From Amblyomma americanum (Eukaryota > Arthropoda > Arachnida > Ixodida > Ixodidae): a stretch of 64,000 nt of DNA. Below the pieces are notes generated by a model. It saw only the letters and a list, made by a program, of their open reading frames with translations. It was not told the DNA's origin and did no database searches. Of this stretch, positions 1-10,418 are shown one piece after another; within the stretch, counting starts at the first letter, position 1; every line of letters starts with the position of its first letter. Both the position numbers and the translations under genes were made by a program. The stretch is from positions 75,597,056 to 75,661,055 of the forward strand of contig NC_135506.1 in assembly GCF_052857255.1 (NCBI RefSeq), read 5' to 3'.

Positions 1-1289
1 GCGGCACTCTAAGACGACGGGACCAAATGCATGTTGCTGTGTATTGTATGGAGCAAGTCACACTATTTTTGTATTTCGCCTACTTGGAAATTTGTCTAGA
101 ATAATTAACCAACTCCGTAAGCAACAAAGTTAGATGATAAATTCCAAAGAGAAAGTTGTAGAACGGTCCCCAAAATGTCCGATTAATGTTTCTAACCCCT
201 TTCCATCTACTGCGTATTAGCTTTTTTTCTTTTCGCCCACCGTAGACGCCCGCGAAATACAAAAGATACCACGTGACATGTCCGCTTGAGCGCCGCGATT
301 GCAATCATTTCGAACTTCTGCAAAGAACAGATCATTTGGCGGGTGAGCTGCAGCTGAAAAGGTGACAGGGCTGCCACTCAGGCACCGGCTGTGCGATTTA
401 GGCTAGCTCAAGCGATAACGGCTGCGTCTGCTTATCGCTATCGCGAACCGCTGCTAAAGAAGCATGCGGCTGGCGTGAATCGCACACCCAATTGCTGCGT
501 CGCTGCCCTGTCGCCTTTCAAGCGGCAGCACACTGGGCAAAATGATCTCTTCGTTCGTACACGGAACGTTTGACGGTACCGAGGACCGTTCTGCAACTTT
601 GTCGCTGGAAGTTTTCACCTACCTTCATTTTTTACGAAGTTAGTTAATTAATATCGACTAATTATGCAATTAACCCCAATAGAAAAAATAGTGTGACTTG
701 TTCCATAGAATAGCCAGCAACACGCATTCAGTCGCGTCATCTTAGAGTGCCGCGGCATATTTTTAAACTCTGGCTATAGTTAGCTGGAACATCCAGTATG
801 TAACTTCATTAGACCCATAATTTTTATAAACAGCTTCGATGTAGCCAACATTGGCTGTATTAGTTTTCTGCCTCTTCCCGCTTTACTCCTGGTTGCCGGT
901 ATAAAAGACTTATTGAGTGCTCTCCTCAAGTTCTTATTTGTTTTTTCCTTTAGGCAGCGGCTTCTACCGGATACTAATTTTTGATGTCAGTTGAGCACAG
1001 TGCAAGACGAATTACTGCCATATTATTCCCGAGCTGCGCCGGCGATGATCACATTATTCAAGCAAATATCTTTAAAAAGACAATGCCTACGTTTTGCTCT
1101 CGGTGATCTTCCATTCATTTTTGCGGCACTGGCAGGAGCAACATGGACATTCTCATAGACCAGAGTGTTTTATTTCTCCGTTAATATTACTTTCGACGTC
1201 AATTTAATCAATTTAGACTTGATAATTGTCATTTAATCCTGCTCTTTTGTGGCTGCTAATACTCACCGTGTACCATTGCACCATTGCAG
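1..1289. other. TRPA1 intron or upstream DNA
   Basis: AT-rich sequence with no coding stretch that I can tie to a family. TRPA1 exons for S5 and everything before it must lie upstream; I looked here for the exon preceding the pore exon and did not find it. The sequence ends in a plausible acceptor (TTGCAG at 1284-1289). Confidence 0.5.
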
Positions 1290-1493
1290 AACATGAGCGA
1301 CAAGGGTTTCCACAACCCGGTGATCTCGTTGGTGCGTGTGGGCACCATGATGCTCGGAGAGCTGGACTTCCTGGGCACCTACCTGCGGCCCATGCGCGCA
1401 CTCGAGTCCTCCGCCTGGTACCAGATTGTGGCCGCCACCTGGTTCCTGGTCGTCTTCATCGTCCTCATGCCCATCCTGCTGATGAACCTGCTC
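1290..1493 (+). CDS. TrpA1: TRPA1 exon: pore loop and S6
   Basis: A 68-codon exon of a TRPA1-type cation channel, a plasma-membrane tetramer that opens to irritants or temperature in sensory cells. Seen: the pore helix and filter (MMLGELDF, about residues 21-28 of the exon), then a hydrophobic S6 ending in MPILLMNLL. TRPA channels have a conserved P-IVLMNLL at this place, followed by GLAVGDI, which is exactly how the next exon begins. The exon is flanked by TTGCAG and by GTGAGC (donor at 1494) and is in phase 0 at both ends. It is GC-rich, particularly at third codon positions, against AT-rich introns. Upstream exons are not in the window. Painless/pyrexia-type TRPA channels are an alternative, but the following exons favour TRPA1. 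Confidence 0.93.
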
Positions 1494-2013
1494 GTGAGCG
1501 CCATTCGAAAATGCTAATGTTAAACTGCCCTACAACTGGTGATGGGAGCACTGATTCAAATTAGGCGAGTTGCTACGTGTGAAAATACGGCAGCATAATT
1601 TCAAATACACAAAACTACCATGAGACAAGTCACGATAGAGGGCTACTCCCGTGTTTCATCTCCACATCAATAGAGGCTAAACGTTGGTATGGCAGCACAT
1701 GATTCTCCGCACCATGCTCTCTCTGTGAGTCAACTGTGATGTGTTAGACGATGAAGTGTTAACGTTTCTTCATTAAAAACAAAGTCAATTTCTTCTAAGG
1801 AAGCCGCCTATCGAAGCTTGTAAGATGGGTCCACTCTGACACGGGTTTCCAGAAGGCTCGTTATCACCTAGGCTCTGCCACCACTATGCAAAGGCGAGGT
1901 CATAGAAGGACGAATCTGTCGAGAGTCGAACAGAAGCAGCGAATGGAACACGGTGCTATGTTTAAGCCCGCCGTTTACTGCCGCTATTAAGCCGATTGTC
2001 ACTTTTATTTCAG

Positions 2014-2082
2014 ATTGGTTTGGCCGTTGGTGACATTGAAACCGTCCGCCGAAACGCACAGCTCAAGAGGCTCACAATGCAG
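2014..2082 (+). CDS. TrpA1: TRPA1 exon: post-S6 TRP-like helix
   Basis: A 23-codon, phase-0 exon that reads IGLAVGDIETVRRNAQLKR and then LTMQ. This is the strongly conserved segment just after S6 in TRPA1 (the GLAVGDI block), and the VRRNAQLKR part matches what I recall of insect TRPA1. The acceptor is a good pyrimidine tract ending TTTCAG. The donor is AG|GCAAGT, so the following intron starts with GC rather than GT. It was too short to stand out as an open frame and was found by continuing from MNLL in the previous exon. Confidence 0.93.
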
Positions 2083-2556
2083 GCAAGTTCACACTCATTG
2101 CAAATGGGCCGATAATCTAAATCGTGCAATTCACGATTTCTCTTTATTGTCATAATCGCCAGTCCTTGTCTTGTGTTTGGCCTGTAGACCACAGGAGTCC
2201 TTAGCACATCAAAAAAAAACATTCACAGCATTTACAACTGCTGCTTAAATTTCAAATGTTCAGCAATGGCTAGCGGAACCGTAATTTCTTTCAAGGCTCC
2301 GCTCTTTTCACCCCCTACTTAATTCATTTCTTCACGCTACGTTCAAGGCTTTCAATATTGGGAGAATAATACCCCGTGTACTTCCTTTGAACCTACGTAG
2401 AACGTTTGCGAAAAGATGCACCTTCTGTGGCTGCAATTTCGATGCCGGCCGTGATGGCCGTCTTTTGTAGGCACGGAAACAGAGTCACAGCGTGATGTTC
2501 GATGTAAGTTCCCATTAAAAATTACCCCAGGTATAAATTCATCGGAAGACCTCCAA
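2083..2556. other. TRPA1 intron, 5' part
   Basis: Intron sequence that begins with a GC donor (GCAAGT, 2083-2088). I see no coding or repeat structure until the SINE at about 2557. Confidence 0.6.
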
Positions 2557-2800
2557 ATTTGTTTTTGGGGAGAGGAAATGGCACGATATCTGTCTCGTAT
2601 CTCCGCGATACCTGAACTGCGCAGTAAGGGACGGGATAAAGGATGGAGTGAAAGAAGAAAGGAAGAAAGAGGTGCCGTAGAGGAGGGCTCCGGAATAATT
2701 TCGACCACCTGGGGGTCGTTAACGTGAACTGACATCGTACAGCACACGGGCGCCTTTCGCCATCATCGAAACGCTGCCTCCGCGGTCGGGTTCGACTTCT
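2557..2800 (-). repeat. SINE-A copy (Ruka-like)
   Basis: First of many copies of one tRNA-headed SINE, called SINE-A here. The consensus, read from copies in this window, is: a tRNA-like head with A box (GGTGGCTCAGTGGTTAGGGC) and B box (GGGTTCGAACCC), a body with GCGCCCGTGTGCTGTGCGAT, a pyrimidine-rich stretch (CTTTCTTCTTTCACTCCCTC), and a 3' end with TGCGCCATTTCCTTTCCCC plus a short ACCAATT(ATT)n tail. Head and body match the type of SINE reported from ixodid ticks; the name is inference. This copy is reversed, and its head is cut just before the B box. Confidence 0.85.
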
Positions 2801-2814
2801 GCCTTTGTTTCTGT

Positions 2815-3130
2815 CGCCCTTCTTTCACACCTTTTTTCATACCTTTCCTCATAGCGCAGTTGACGTGTCCACCGTTAATTCAAACAGTTACTGGGTCTCC
2901 TTTCCTCAAAACCAATTTTAATTTTCTGTTTCTCTCTACCAAGCCTTTGTCTCCTATCACACAAGCTAGTGCCCTCCTTTAAAAGACGTTGTACTCCAAA
3001 GAACCCTAAGATAACATCCGAGTTTTCAGCTGACCCGCAAAAGGCGCCCGTACACAGCGCAATGGTTCCGCATGTTACAGCACCCCAGGCGTTCGGAAAT
3101 ATTCCGGAGCCCTGTCATCCAGCAATCGAC
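2815..3130 (+). repeat. SINE-A fragments
   Basis: Two decayed pieces of SINE-A lie end to end: a 3' part (about 2815-2935, ending in CAAAACCAATTTT) and a piece of body (about 3040-3130, with GGCGCCCGTACACAGCGC). Both are more diverged than the next copy. Confidence 0.6.
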
Positions 3131-3133
3131 CCA

Positions 3134-3440
3134 ACCCGCCGCGGTGGCTCAGTGGTTATGGCTCTCGGCTACAGATCCGGAGTGCTCAGGTTTGAATCCG
3201 ACCGCGGCGGCCGCGTTTTGTTCAAGGCGACACGTAACGGCGCCCGTGTGCTGTGCGATGTCAGAGCACGTTCAAGATCCCCAGGTAGTCGGAATTATTC
3301 CGGAGCTCTCCACTACAGCACCTCTTTCTTCTCTCACTCCCTTCTTTGCTCCTCCTCTTACGGTGCGGTTCGGGTGTCCATCGAGATATGTGAAACAGGT
3401 ACTGCACCATTTCCTTTCCTTAAAACCAATTTCAATTTTC
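3134..3440 (+). repeat. SINE-A, full-length copy
   Basis: Complete copy from the tRNA-like head (CCGCCGCGGTGGCTCAGTGG) to the ACCAATTTCAATTTTC tail. It lies in the large TRPA1 intron in sense orientation. Confidence 0.88.
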
Positions 3441-3870
3441 AGCAATTGACAACGATAAAACTGGTCACCTTTACGTGGTCTCCTGCACACCCTTGTTTAA
3501 GTAGCAACCTCGCGGATCACACGAGTTGCCAAGAAATGGCTAACAGGATTCCATTAGAAGCTGAGGCGAATGGAATCCTACACCTGTTTACATTTCCGCA
3601 CACAACGCAATACAACGTAGAACATATCCGCCTGGACGCAAGTCGCTCAATAAAGCACAAAAAATAATATTACAAGATTTGCAAACAGGCGCATACCCCA
3701 ATACAAATTATTACATGTCATGTTTTCCACCCACTAGGAGCCATACTGCCTCCCCTGTGGTGAAATATTCACAATATAGTACGTACATAGTATGGACAGG
3801 TCAAAGAAATAAAGCAACAGATCAAATGCCCGATTCGAAACCAGAGCATTGGGAGAGAGAGAGAGAAAGA

Positions 3871-4356
3871 CCCGTCGTGGTGGCTCAGTGGTTAGAGCGC
3901 TCGGCTACTGATCCGGAGTTCCCGAGTTCGAACCCGACCGCGGCGGCCGCGTTTCGATGAAGGCGGGACGCCAAGGCACCCTTGTGCTGTGCGATTTCAG
4001 TGTACGTTAAAGATCCCCAGGTGGTCGAAATTTTTCCAGAGCCCTCCACTACGGCACTTCTTTCTCTCTTTCTTCTCTTAGATCCTCCTTTTTTTTATAC
4101 GTCTTTATTTCTGCATAAAATAGGCCTAGCCTTGCGGCAGAAATGAGGGGCTTCATGGGGGTGGAGGTGGGGGAGGGGGAGGAGGGCCGGTCTCCACTTC
4201 TTCGAAGTGGGGTGGTCCTGTGGTCGGCTCTGCGAAGAAACGGCCAGGCCCTTCTTCTTTATTCCTTCCCTTACGGCGAGGTTCAGGTGTCCGCCGTTAT
4301 ATGCGATAGATACTGCGCCATTTCCTTTCCCTAAAGATCAATTTCAATTTCATTGG
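3871..4356 (+). repeat. SINE-A copy split by a retro-insert
   Basis: The head starts at CGTCGTGGTGGCTCAGTGG. The body runs to the pyrimidine tract at about 4089, is interrupted by about 166 bp, and resumes at TTATTCCTTCCCTTACGG at about 4258. The tail ends in CAATTTCAATTTC. Confidence 0.8.
4090..4255 (-). mobile_element. short 5'-truncated retro-insert
   Basis: On the minus strand the insert ends in AATAAA, a short spacer and an A8 run, the mark of a reverse-transcribed 3' end. The rest is a pyrimidine-rich 3' UTR with no recognisable protein. It could come from a LINE or an ordinary mRNA; I cannot say which. Confidence 0.55.
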
Positions 4357-4629
4357 GAGAGTAAGCTGGCCAACTCATATCCAAGCCATTAGATGAGGCT
4401 GGTCGAAAAGGCTCGAAGGTTGGCAAGAACAACTGGAGTCCAAAATTGAGGACCACTCACAAGCCTTCATTGTATAAATTTTCGTTTTGTTCTCCAGTAC
4501 GGCATCTTTCTCTCTTTTTTTCGCTCTTTAATTCATATCTTTTATCACTGTGCCTCTGAGGTGCCCACCCACAATTGAAAGAGTTGCTCTGCGTTCCGGT
4601 CCCACAAAATTAGTTTTCAGTTTTCATGG

Positions 4630-5160
4630 TGGCTTAGTGTTTAGGGTGATCGACAGCTGAGCTCGATAACGGGGCATCAGATTCGGTCCGCAGCATCAGT
4701 GTTTCGATGGGTGCAAAAAGGAAAAGATGTCCATACAGTACGCGCTGCCAGCTTGCATTACAGAACCCCAGTTGATCTTAATTCATACTGAAACCCCCGC
4801 CCCACTACCGTTACTCTCTTTCTTTCCCCATCTTTTAGCAATTCCTTCAAGGCATGGTTTAGTTTCCGGATGCAGTTCCGAGCACGCTGAATCTATCCGG
4901 ACCACGACAGCCGCATTCGATAGCGTTTCGATAGAGGCGATTCCAAGAAGATACCCGTGTGCAGTGCGATGCCTTTCACCTTAAAGAACAGCACGTAGGT
5001 GAAATTATTCTGGAGCCCCGCATGAAGACACCTCTTTTTCTTCCTTCTTTCATTCCCTCCTTAACCCTTTCCTCACGGCGTGGTGGAGGTGTCCACCGAG
5101 AAGTGAGAGAATTACTGGGTAGACAACTTCTACCTAATCTGATGGCAATTGATCTACCAT
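4630..5160 (+). repeat. old SINE-A-like copies, degenerate
   Basis: Two worn copies: a head at about 4630 (GGTGGCTTAGTGTTTAGGGT) with a degenerate body, and a second one from about 4866 whose body (GATACCCGTGTGCAGTGCGA) and pyrimidine tract are still legible up to about 5110. Confidence 0.55.
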
Positions 5161-6046
5161 GAGGCACGAAACACGGGCTGCTTGCCGTGACGGTCACAGG
5201 ACCTGATGACAATTGAGGCGGTGCGGGGCACTTTGCGAAAAGAACGTGGCCGATGACTTTGCTAAATAGGGAAACGAAGCTAATCATTTAGCGCTGTAAA
5301 ACAATACACTGGCAATCTCTCAATTAACAACTTCTTGTAACAATCCTCCTCACAAACACGTTTTTGTGTCATCTTTGGAATGTTGTGCAAAATCCCGCAC
5401 TACATCTTCTTTCAGCAAATGTTTATAAACTAAATGTGCAGGCGCAGCCGCCTCGGCCACTCTCGGCACACATGAGGTATCGTCCTGTGAAATGTTCGTG
5501 ATCAGTGGTTGATACTCCTTCTTGCTTGCATTACACGCTTGCACGAAGCAGAAAACGCAACAGAGCAAAAGAGAAAAGCAAGCATAACTTTTGAATTAGT
5601 GAAATATTCATTTGCAAATGGAAGACGCTGAGGAAAGCACTCTTCGCCCATCACTACCACTAGCGTACGGCCTGTTCCCCCGAAACCCTTCCCACTTTCA
5701 GTAACACGAGAAAAGGTGTGACCGGTAATAAAGACATGGGTCCTTCAATCATGAAAATATATAATCCTATGCTTATCTTAACAGCGCCGTGTCCAAGTCA
5801 TATATTTTGATGCGTATTATGTCAGGAAACAATGTAGCATGCATCATAAATCAACTATCTTGTTACAGTTTATCTAATAAAACTCTTGCAAGAGATGGAA
5901 TGTCAAGTGTTCAAAGTATGCGTATCTTTCAGAGCGTAACTTGGCGTTTTTTTAGACCTAATATGCTCATTATAATTTGGTTTTCTGTCGTTTGTTATGC
6001 TTATAAAATTCATTCGGAGAAAAATTTCATATTGTGTGGACCACAG
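5161..6046. other. TRPA1 intron, 3' part
   Basis: I see no repeats or coding sequence. It ends with the acceptor ACCACAG at 6046. Confidence 0.5.
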
Positions 6047-6157
6047 GTGGAGCTTCATACTGACCTTGAGCGGAAGCTTCCTCGTCGCATCCTGACCATG
6101 GTTGACAAGACTGAGGTCTACGTGTACCCGAACCAAAAGGGGTCTTCGTCTTACGTT
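6047..6157 (+). CDS. TrpA1: TRPA1 exon: C-terminal cytosolic segment
   Basis: A 37-codon, phase-0 exon starting VELHTDLERKLPRRIL and containing VYVYPNQKG. TRPA1 proteins have QVxLHTxLExKLP followed by VDK...YPN at this position; the Q is the last codon of the exon at 2014-2082, so the splice VRRNAQLKR...MQ|VELHT restores the conserved block exactly. The acceptor is CCACAG and the donor GTAAGA at 6158. A longer open frame surrounds it, but the conserved part starts and stops at the splice sites. Confidence 0.92.
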
Positions 6158-6717
6158 GTAAGAGAGATACCTGCACCTTTATCCTTGGGCTGCGCAATCT
6201 GAAGTGAGCATGTTGAAGTGAAGTATATAGGGATGGCTAAAAAAATCAATGTCCGTGCACTACGGGCATCAGACCAGGGTTCAGGTTTGCATTACCGCAA
6301 TCATTGTGTGATGCATATATTTATAAGCCTTTTTTATTTACAAGTGATGTTTTTTCGGCTTACATCTCTCGCCTCCATCCGCTGCATATTCTTAATTATT
6401 GAATGCTGCGAGCATAACGTTCGGAATCATTCCGCCTTTCACAACCGTTAATTCCTACCATGTCCATGACTCGTTTTTTCGTACGATTATTTTCGGTAGA
6501 CGCAAACGCTTAGATCCTACTGCTGATAGCACACCTTCAAGGGATTAGAATTAATCTGGGCTAAAATAATGTTGTATTTCTCATTACTCGCTTCCACAAT
6601 ATCTTTTCCTGAGCAGAGAACGATTATACATGCCAGCATGAATTCCACTATAAACTAATATTGTAGAACTGGGAAAACATCAGCAGTAAGAAATGCGATA
6701 GACAAAATTGCACAAAG
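6158..6717. other. TRPA1 intron
   Basis: AT-rich with no repeat or coding stretch that I can support. Confidence 0.5.
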
Positions 6718-6887
6718 AGTGGTATTTTTAGTGCGCGTATTTTTTGGCAACAGTGGCAGACCATTCAACGCTGGTTCGCAAGTCCCAAAGAAAACGGCAA
6801 ACGAAACAGGGCCCTTGCCGCTGGGAGTGGAATACCTGACGCTGCCACGCAAGAGATGGTCGTGGAGCTGAACAGGCAGAAACGAAG
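6718..6887 (+). CDS. TrpA1: TRPA1 exon: linker and start of C-terminal coiled coil
   Basis: About 56 codons, phase 0 in and phase 2 out. Its second half (TQEMVVELNRQKR) runs into RLKEISRAMEQQ of the last exon, the C-terminal coiled-coil region of TRPA1. Its first half (ARIFWQQWQTIQRWFASP) sits where insect TRPA1 has a short tryptophan-rich linker. The donor AAG|GTAAGT at 6888 is excellent. The acceptor (CACAAAG|AGT) has a poor pyrimidine tract and was chosen because it keeps phase with the preceding exon, so the 5' edge could be off by some codons. Confidence 0.78.
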
Positions 6888-7204
6888 GTAAGTGGTAAAA
6901 TGTGCCTCGTCTAATTCTTCGGATGATGTCAGCTCGCTGTGATGTTGCTTATGAAATCATGTAACTGCACTGCAAACACGGTTTTTATGACTGTGTTGTC
7001 ATCATCATCACATCGTTAGGATTGTTAGCCTCGCGTTAGAAAGATAGCGTGAGGCACGTGATTTGTCCCAGGAGAAAAGTTGGCAGATTTTTTTTTTTAT
7101 CTTCGTGCCTAACAACAAACTTTGCGATTCCACGAAAATAGCCGTAGTGCTAAGAGCTCTGTCACTTTAAGCCTTGACATGGTCAGCTACATCGTGTTTA
7201 CGTG

Positions 7205-7466
7205 ATGATGATGACGATGATGAATATTTATAGTTCAATGGCAGTTTTGATCATAGAGCACTCGTTGGCACAAGGTAGTTTTTAAATGTACAAGGTGAGG
7301 CCAAAGACCCATTTCCAAAGCATTTCGCCCTAAAGTAGCCGAGCTCCAGGCAGGGGAAAGCTTGCACCCAATGTACCACTTGTGGGCACCCGGCGGCACT
7401 AGGGATCGAACCCCGCACCTCCCGCATGCGAGGCTGATGCTCAAACCATCACGCCAGCGCAGCAGT
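7205..7466 (-). repeat. SINE-C (tRNA-headed, (CAT)n tail)
   Basis: On the minus strand there is a tRNA-like head with A-box-like TGGCGTGATGGTTTGAGC and B-box GGTTCGATCCC, then about 170 bp of body, then a tail of CAT/CGT triplets. It is not related in sequence to SINE-A beyond the tRNA boxes. Only one copy is recognised here. Confidence 0.65.
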
Positions 7467-7931
7467 TGCAGCTTACTCTGGACAAGGAATGGCGTCATCA
7501 GGGAATAAATGAAAGTACAGCATTAAACAGTCGCTTGTAACCAGATCTCGTAAGTTTAGTGAAAATAGGGGGGTTTTCTTAGATCTTTAATGTACCTGCT
7601 GCAGGCCGGAACCTAGGATATGTAAGCAAACAACTACAGCAATGACTTATTTGAGTAGTTTTGGCATGTTCATCCACTTGTTTTGCAGAAAATCTTGTGT
7701 GCTAAGGAAACATGCTCCCTGTAGTTTACTGGTAGTAAAGAATGTACAGCTGACTAAGCAATCAATAACACCTTAACTTGGGCTAGTTGGTGAGTGTTTC
7801 GGAATAAAAAGTTTGGCGCGACGGACAGGGAGAAAGAAAAAAACTTTGTAATAACATATAACATTAAAGATTAAATATTTGAGCAATAAATACTTGGGTC
7901 AACCAGTTATTGACTTACTGTTTGATTGCAG

Positions 7932-8091
7932 GTTGAAGGAGATCTCTAGGGCCATGGAGCAGCAACTTTCGCTAATGCGGTTGGTCGTTCAGAAGATGGA
8001 GATTCGAACAGAGAATGACGACATGGACGAAGGATACTTCGAAAACATCCAGGATCGGCCACTCAGTGCCACAACACAAGCCAGCCTATGA
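7932..8091 (+). CDS. TrpA1: TRPA1 last exon with stop codon
   Basis: It starts with the third base of an Arg codon and reads LKEISRAMEQQLSLMRLVVQ, then KMEIRTENDDMDEGYF, ending at TGA 8089-8091. QKMEI with an acidic stretch after it is the hallmark C-terminus of TRPA1; the preceding helix is the coiled coil at the tetramer centre. The acceptor is GATTGCAG at 7931. The protein ends about 25 residues after the acidic patch, shorter than the insect tail as I recall it. The 3' UTR is not delimited; I saw no clear AATAAA in the next 400 bp. Confidence 0.93.
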
Positions 8092-10387
8092 GTTTCATAG
8101 GCCTCGTCCCGCTAATAAGCGCGGCCCTCTCTCTTTTTTCACGGCTATTTTATGCTAAAATTGCCGTAGTAATTTTTGGCACATATCTAAACCGAAATCG
8201 ACACCATGGTGCAGGACTGCTAAAAAGGCGAATTCAAGACCCCATCTCCTTTATATACGGTGTCAATGGTTCTTCTGGCTTGGCCTTTAGCTACTTTTGT
8301 GTCAGATTCGAGCTGGAGTTGCACACGATTCAAGAGCGAAGCTGCCTGACCTCGCAGCAAAAGATCTGCTGACACCTTTCATTCAGGTGGTAAACTTTGC
8401 GCAAGTAGGTTCAGAGAGCCAAAGTTTCTTTTCTCACGCCAGGTGCTAGCGCAGCTCCTTAGAGCGTATTGTATTAGTTTTTTCGTCTTTTAACCCAAAT
8501 CTCAAAATACACTGCTATATAAAACGGGCAATATCAAGCACCATCTTTTGATACGTACTTTTGGTACTACACAATGAGGGCCGCCAAATTGCAAGTTTTT
8601 TAGAAGGTATACTAAATACACTATGATTTTGCCAGAAGAAGCATTCGTACCTTTCTTACCAAAATAATATCGCTGCCAGTAAACGCGACTACAGAATTTT
8701 TTTCCCACAGAAACGTTGTCATAATTACACAAGCTGCAGTTAAATCACCTATAGCTTCTATGGGTGTCTCTACGAGCTTATGTAGAAGAGTTATGACATC
8801 ACCTAATTAAGTTATTGGTGAAGTGACCCGCATTAGAGATAAACTTCTATACCAAATGGCTAGTAATAAATGCGCTTTTACTAAATTCTTAGATTTAATA
8901 CTCGACAGTCTTGTGTCACCTTCATACCATATAAAATCTAAACAAGTCCAGCGCGGCGTTCGCACTTATCGCGTGTCTAACTGCTCCCCGTACATGTTCT
9001 CAATTCTTTAACCTGACGGTTTAAAACTCCTCCGAAAACAATGCGACAGTTGTCGACAGTGACTGTTTTGCTACCAATCTGTCATTACTGTTCTAAAAGG
9101 TCCCTGACTGCGCCACGCTTATTACGCAGTCACTACATCTAGACTTATTCTCCGAAAAAGAAGGCAGTGGCAATTATCTACTCTATAATTTCGTAATGAA
9201 AAGTTTGACTATTATCTGTCGGTTACTACATTTATCAACTCCTCAACACTGACCTACGAGATAAGCTACAATTGTGTTCCTGGGAGTGGACTGCAACGCT
9301 TCTTTTCCTGCACTCTTTAACCCGTAAAAAACTAACAAGTTGTTTCTTTTTTATGAGTACGAGACCCTTCTCGCGAAGTATACCAAATTTATACTTCTAA
9401 GCGAGGGTGGCGATATCACTGTAACAAAGTTCACCAGATGGAAGACTTCAAGAAGGTTGTGATATCAGCAAAAAATCCTTGGACGGTGTTGGTGCAATGC
9501 TATATAAAGTTAACTTTTGCAATGTATATCGCTGCGAAGTAAATTTTTCCCATTGATGAAAAGAAAAAGCAAGATTTTGTTTGCGGTTAACTTGGAGAAT
9601 GCTCCAAGTAGCCCGTACAATTAGAGTGTTTAGACAGCATCGCCACAAGCTGAGGCATTCTACACTATTTATCAAAAAAATATAGTGACATCCTCAAAAA
9701 CAACTCTTGTCACTGCTTTTCAAGTCGTAATTTGTTTCCGACTAGATTAAAAACTTACGCAATGTGGAGGTTTTCACATAGGTTCCTGTTTTTAAACCAG
9801 TGGCTTGAGAGTTTTGCTTGTGTAAAAAACGCGCATTAGCTACATCTTTTTAAGGACCTTTTCACGCGCATACATAACAGGACTATTGGTATATCTTTGA
9901 CAGGAATGGTCATAAAAAATCACATCTTCATAGAGAACAAATATTTTCGCTTATCGGGCAGTTATTTTGCACCCTCTCTTCTGTACACTCTGGGATAAAG
10001 CGCACAAGGTAACTAAATTCTTAGCTTTGGTAGCCGAAGACATGCGATTTAAGTTGAAATATACATTTATATGTCTCAAACGAATACACATAATTTGACG
10101 CTATAATACAAATATGACTACTACGATTACGAAGCGGCAAAGTTTGGGCGACTTTGCGGTAGTAATGACGGCAACAAGAACTCTAGCTTTCAAATCTTGT
10201 GGTGCCCTCCAGCGCCGATCAAGTGAAACAATTGAATGCCAACTTGCGAGTGACGACTGCACCATAATCGATCTATATGACTGGAATATTTTGACCTATT
10301 TTAGTGCCCTCGATAAATGGCAGACTTGTCTCCCTTCCTGAACTTCACAGTAATTCTACCTTTCTGCGCGTTAACTTAGTAGCGTGT

Positions 10388-10418
<31 letters not shown>

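Noticed and set aside
1226..1564. 112-codon ORF over the TRPA1 pore exon
   Set aside because: It is in another frame from the conserved pore/S6 reading and crosses both splice sites.
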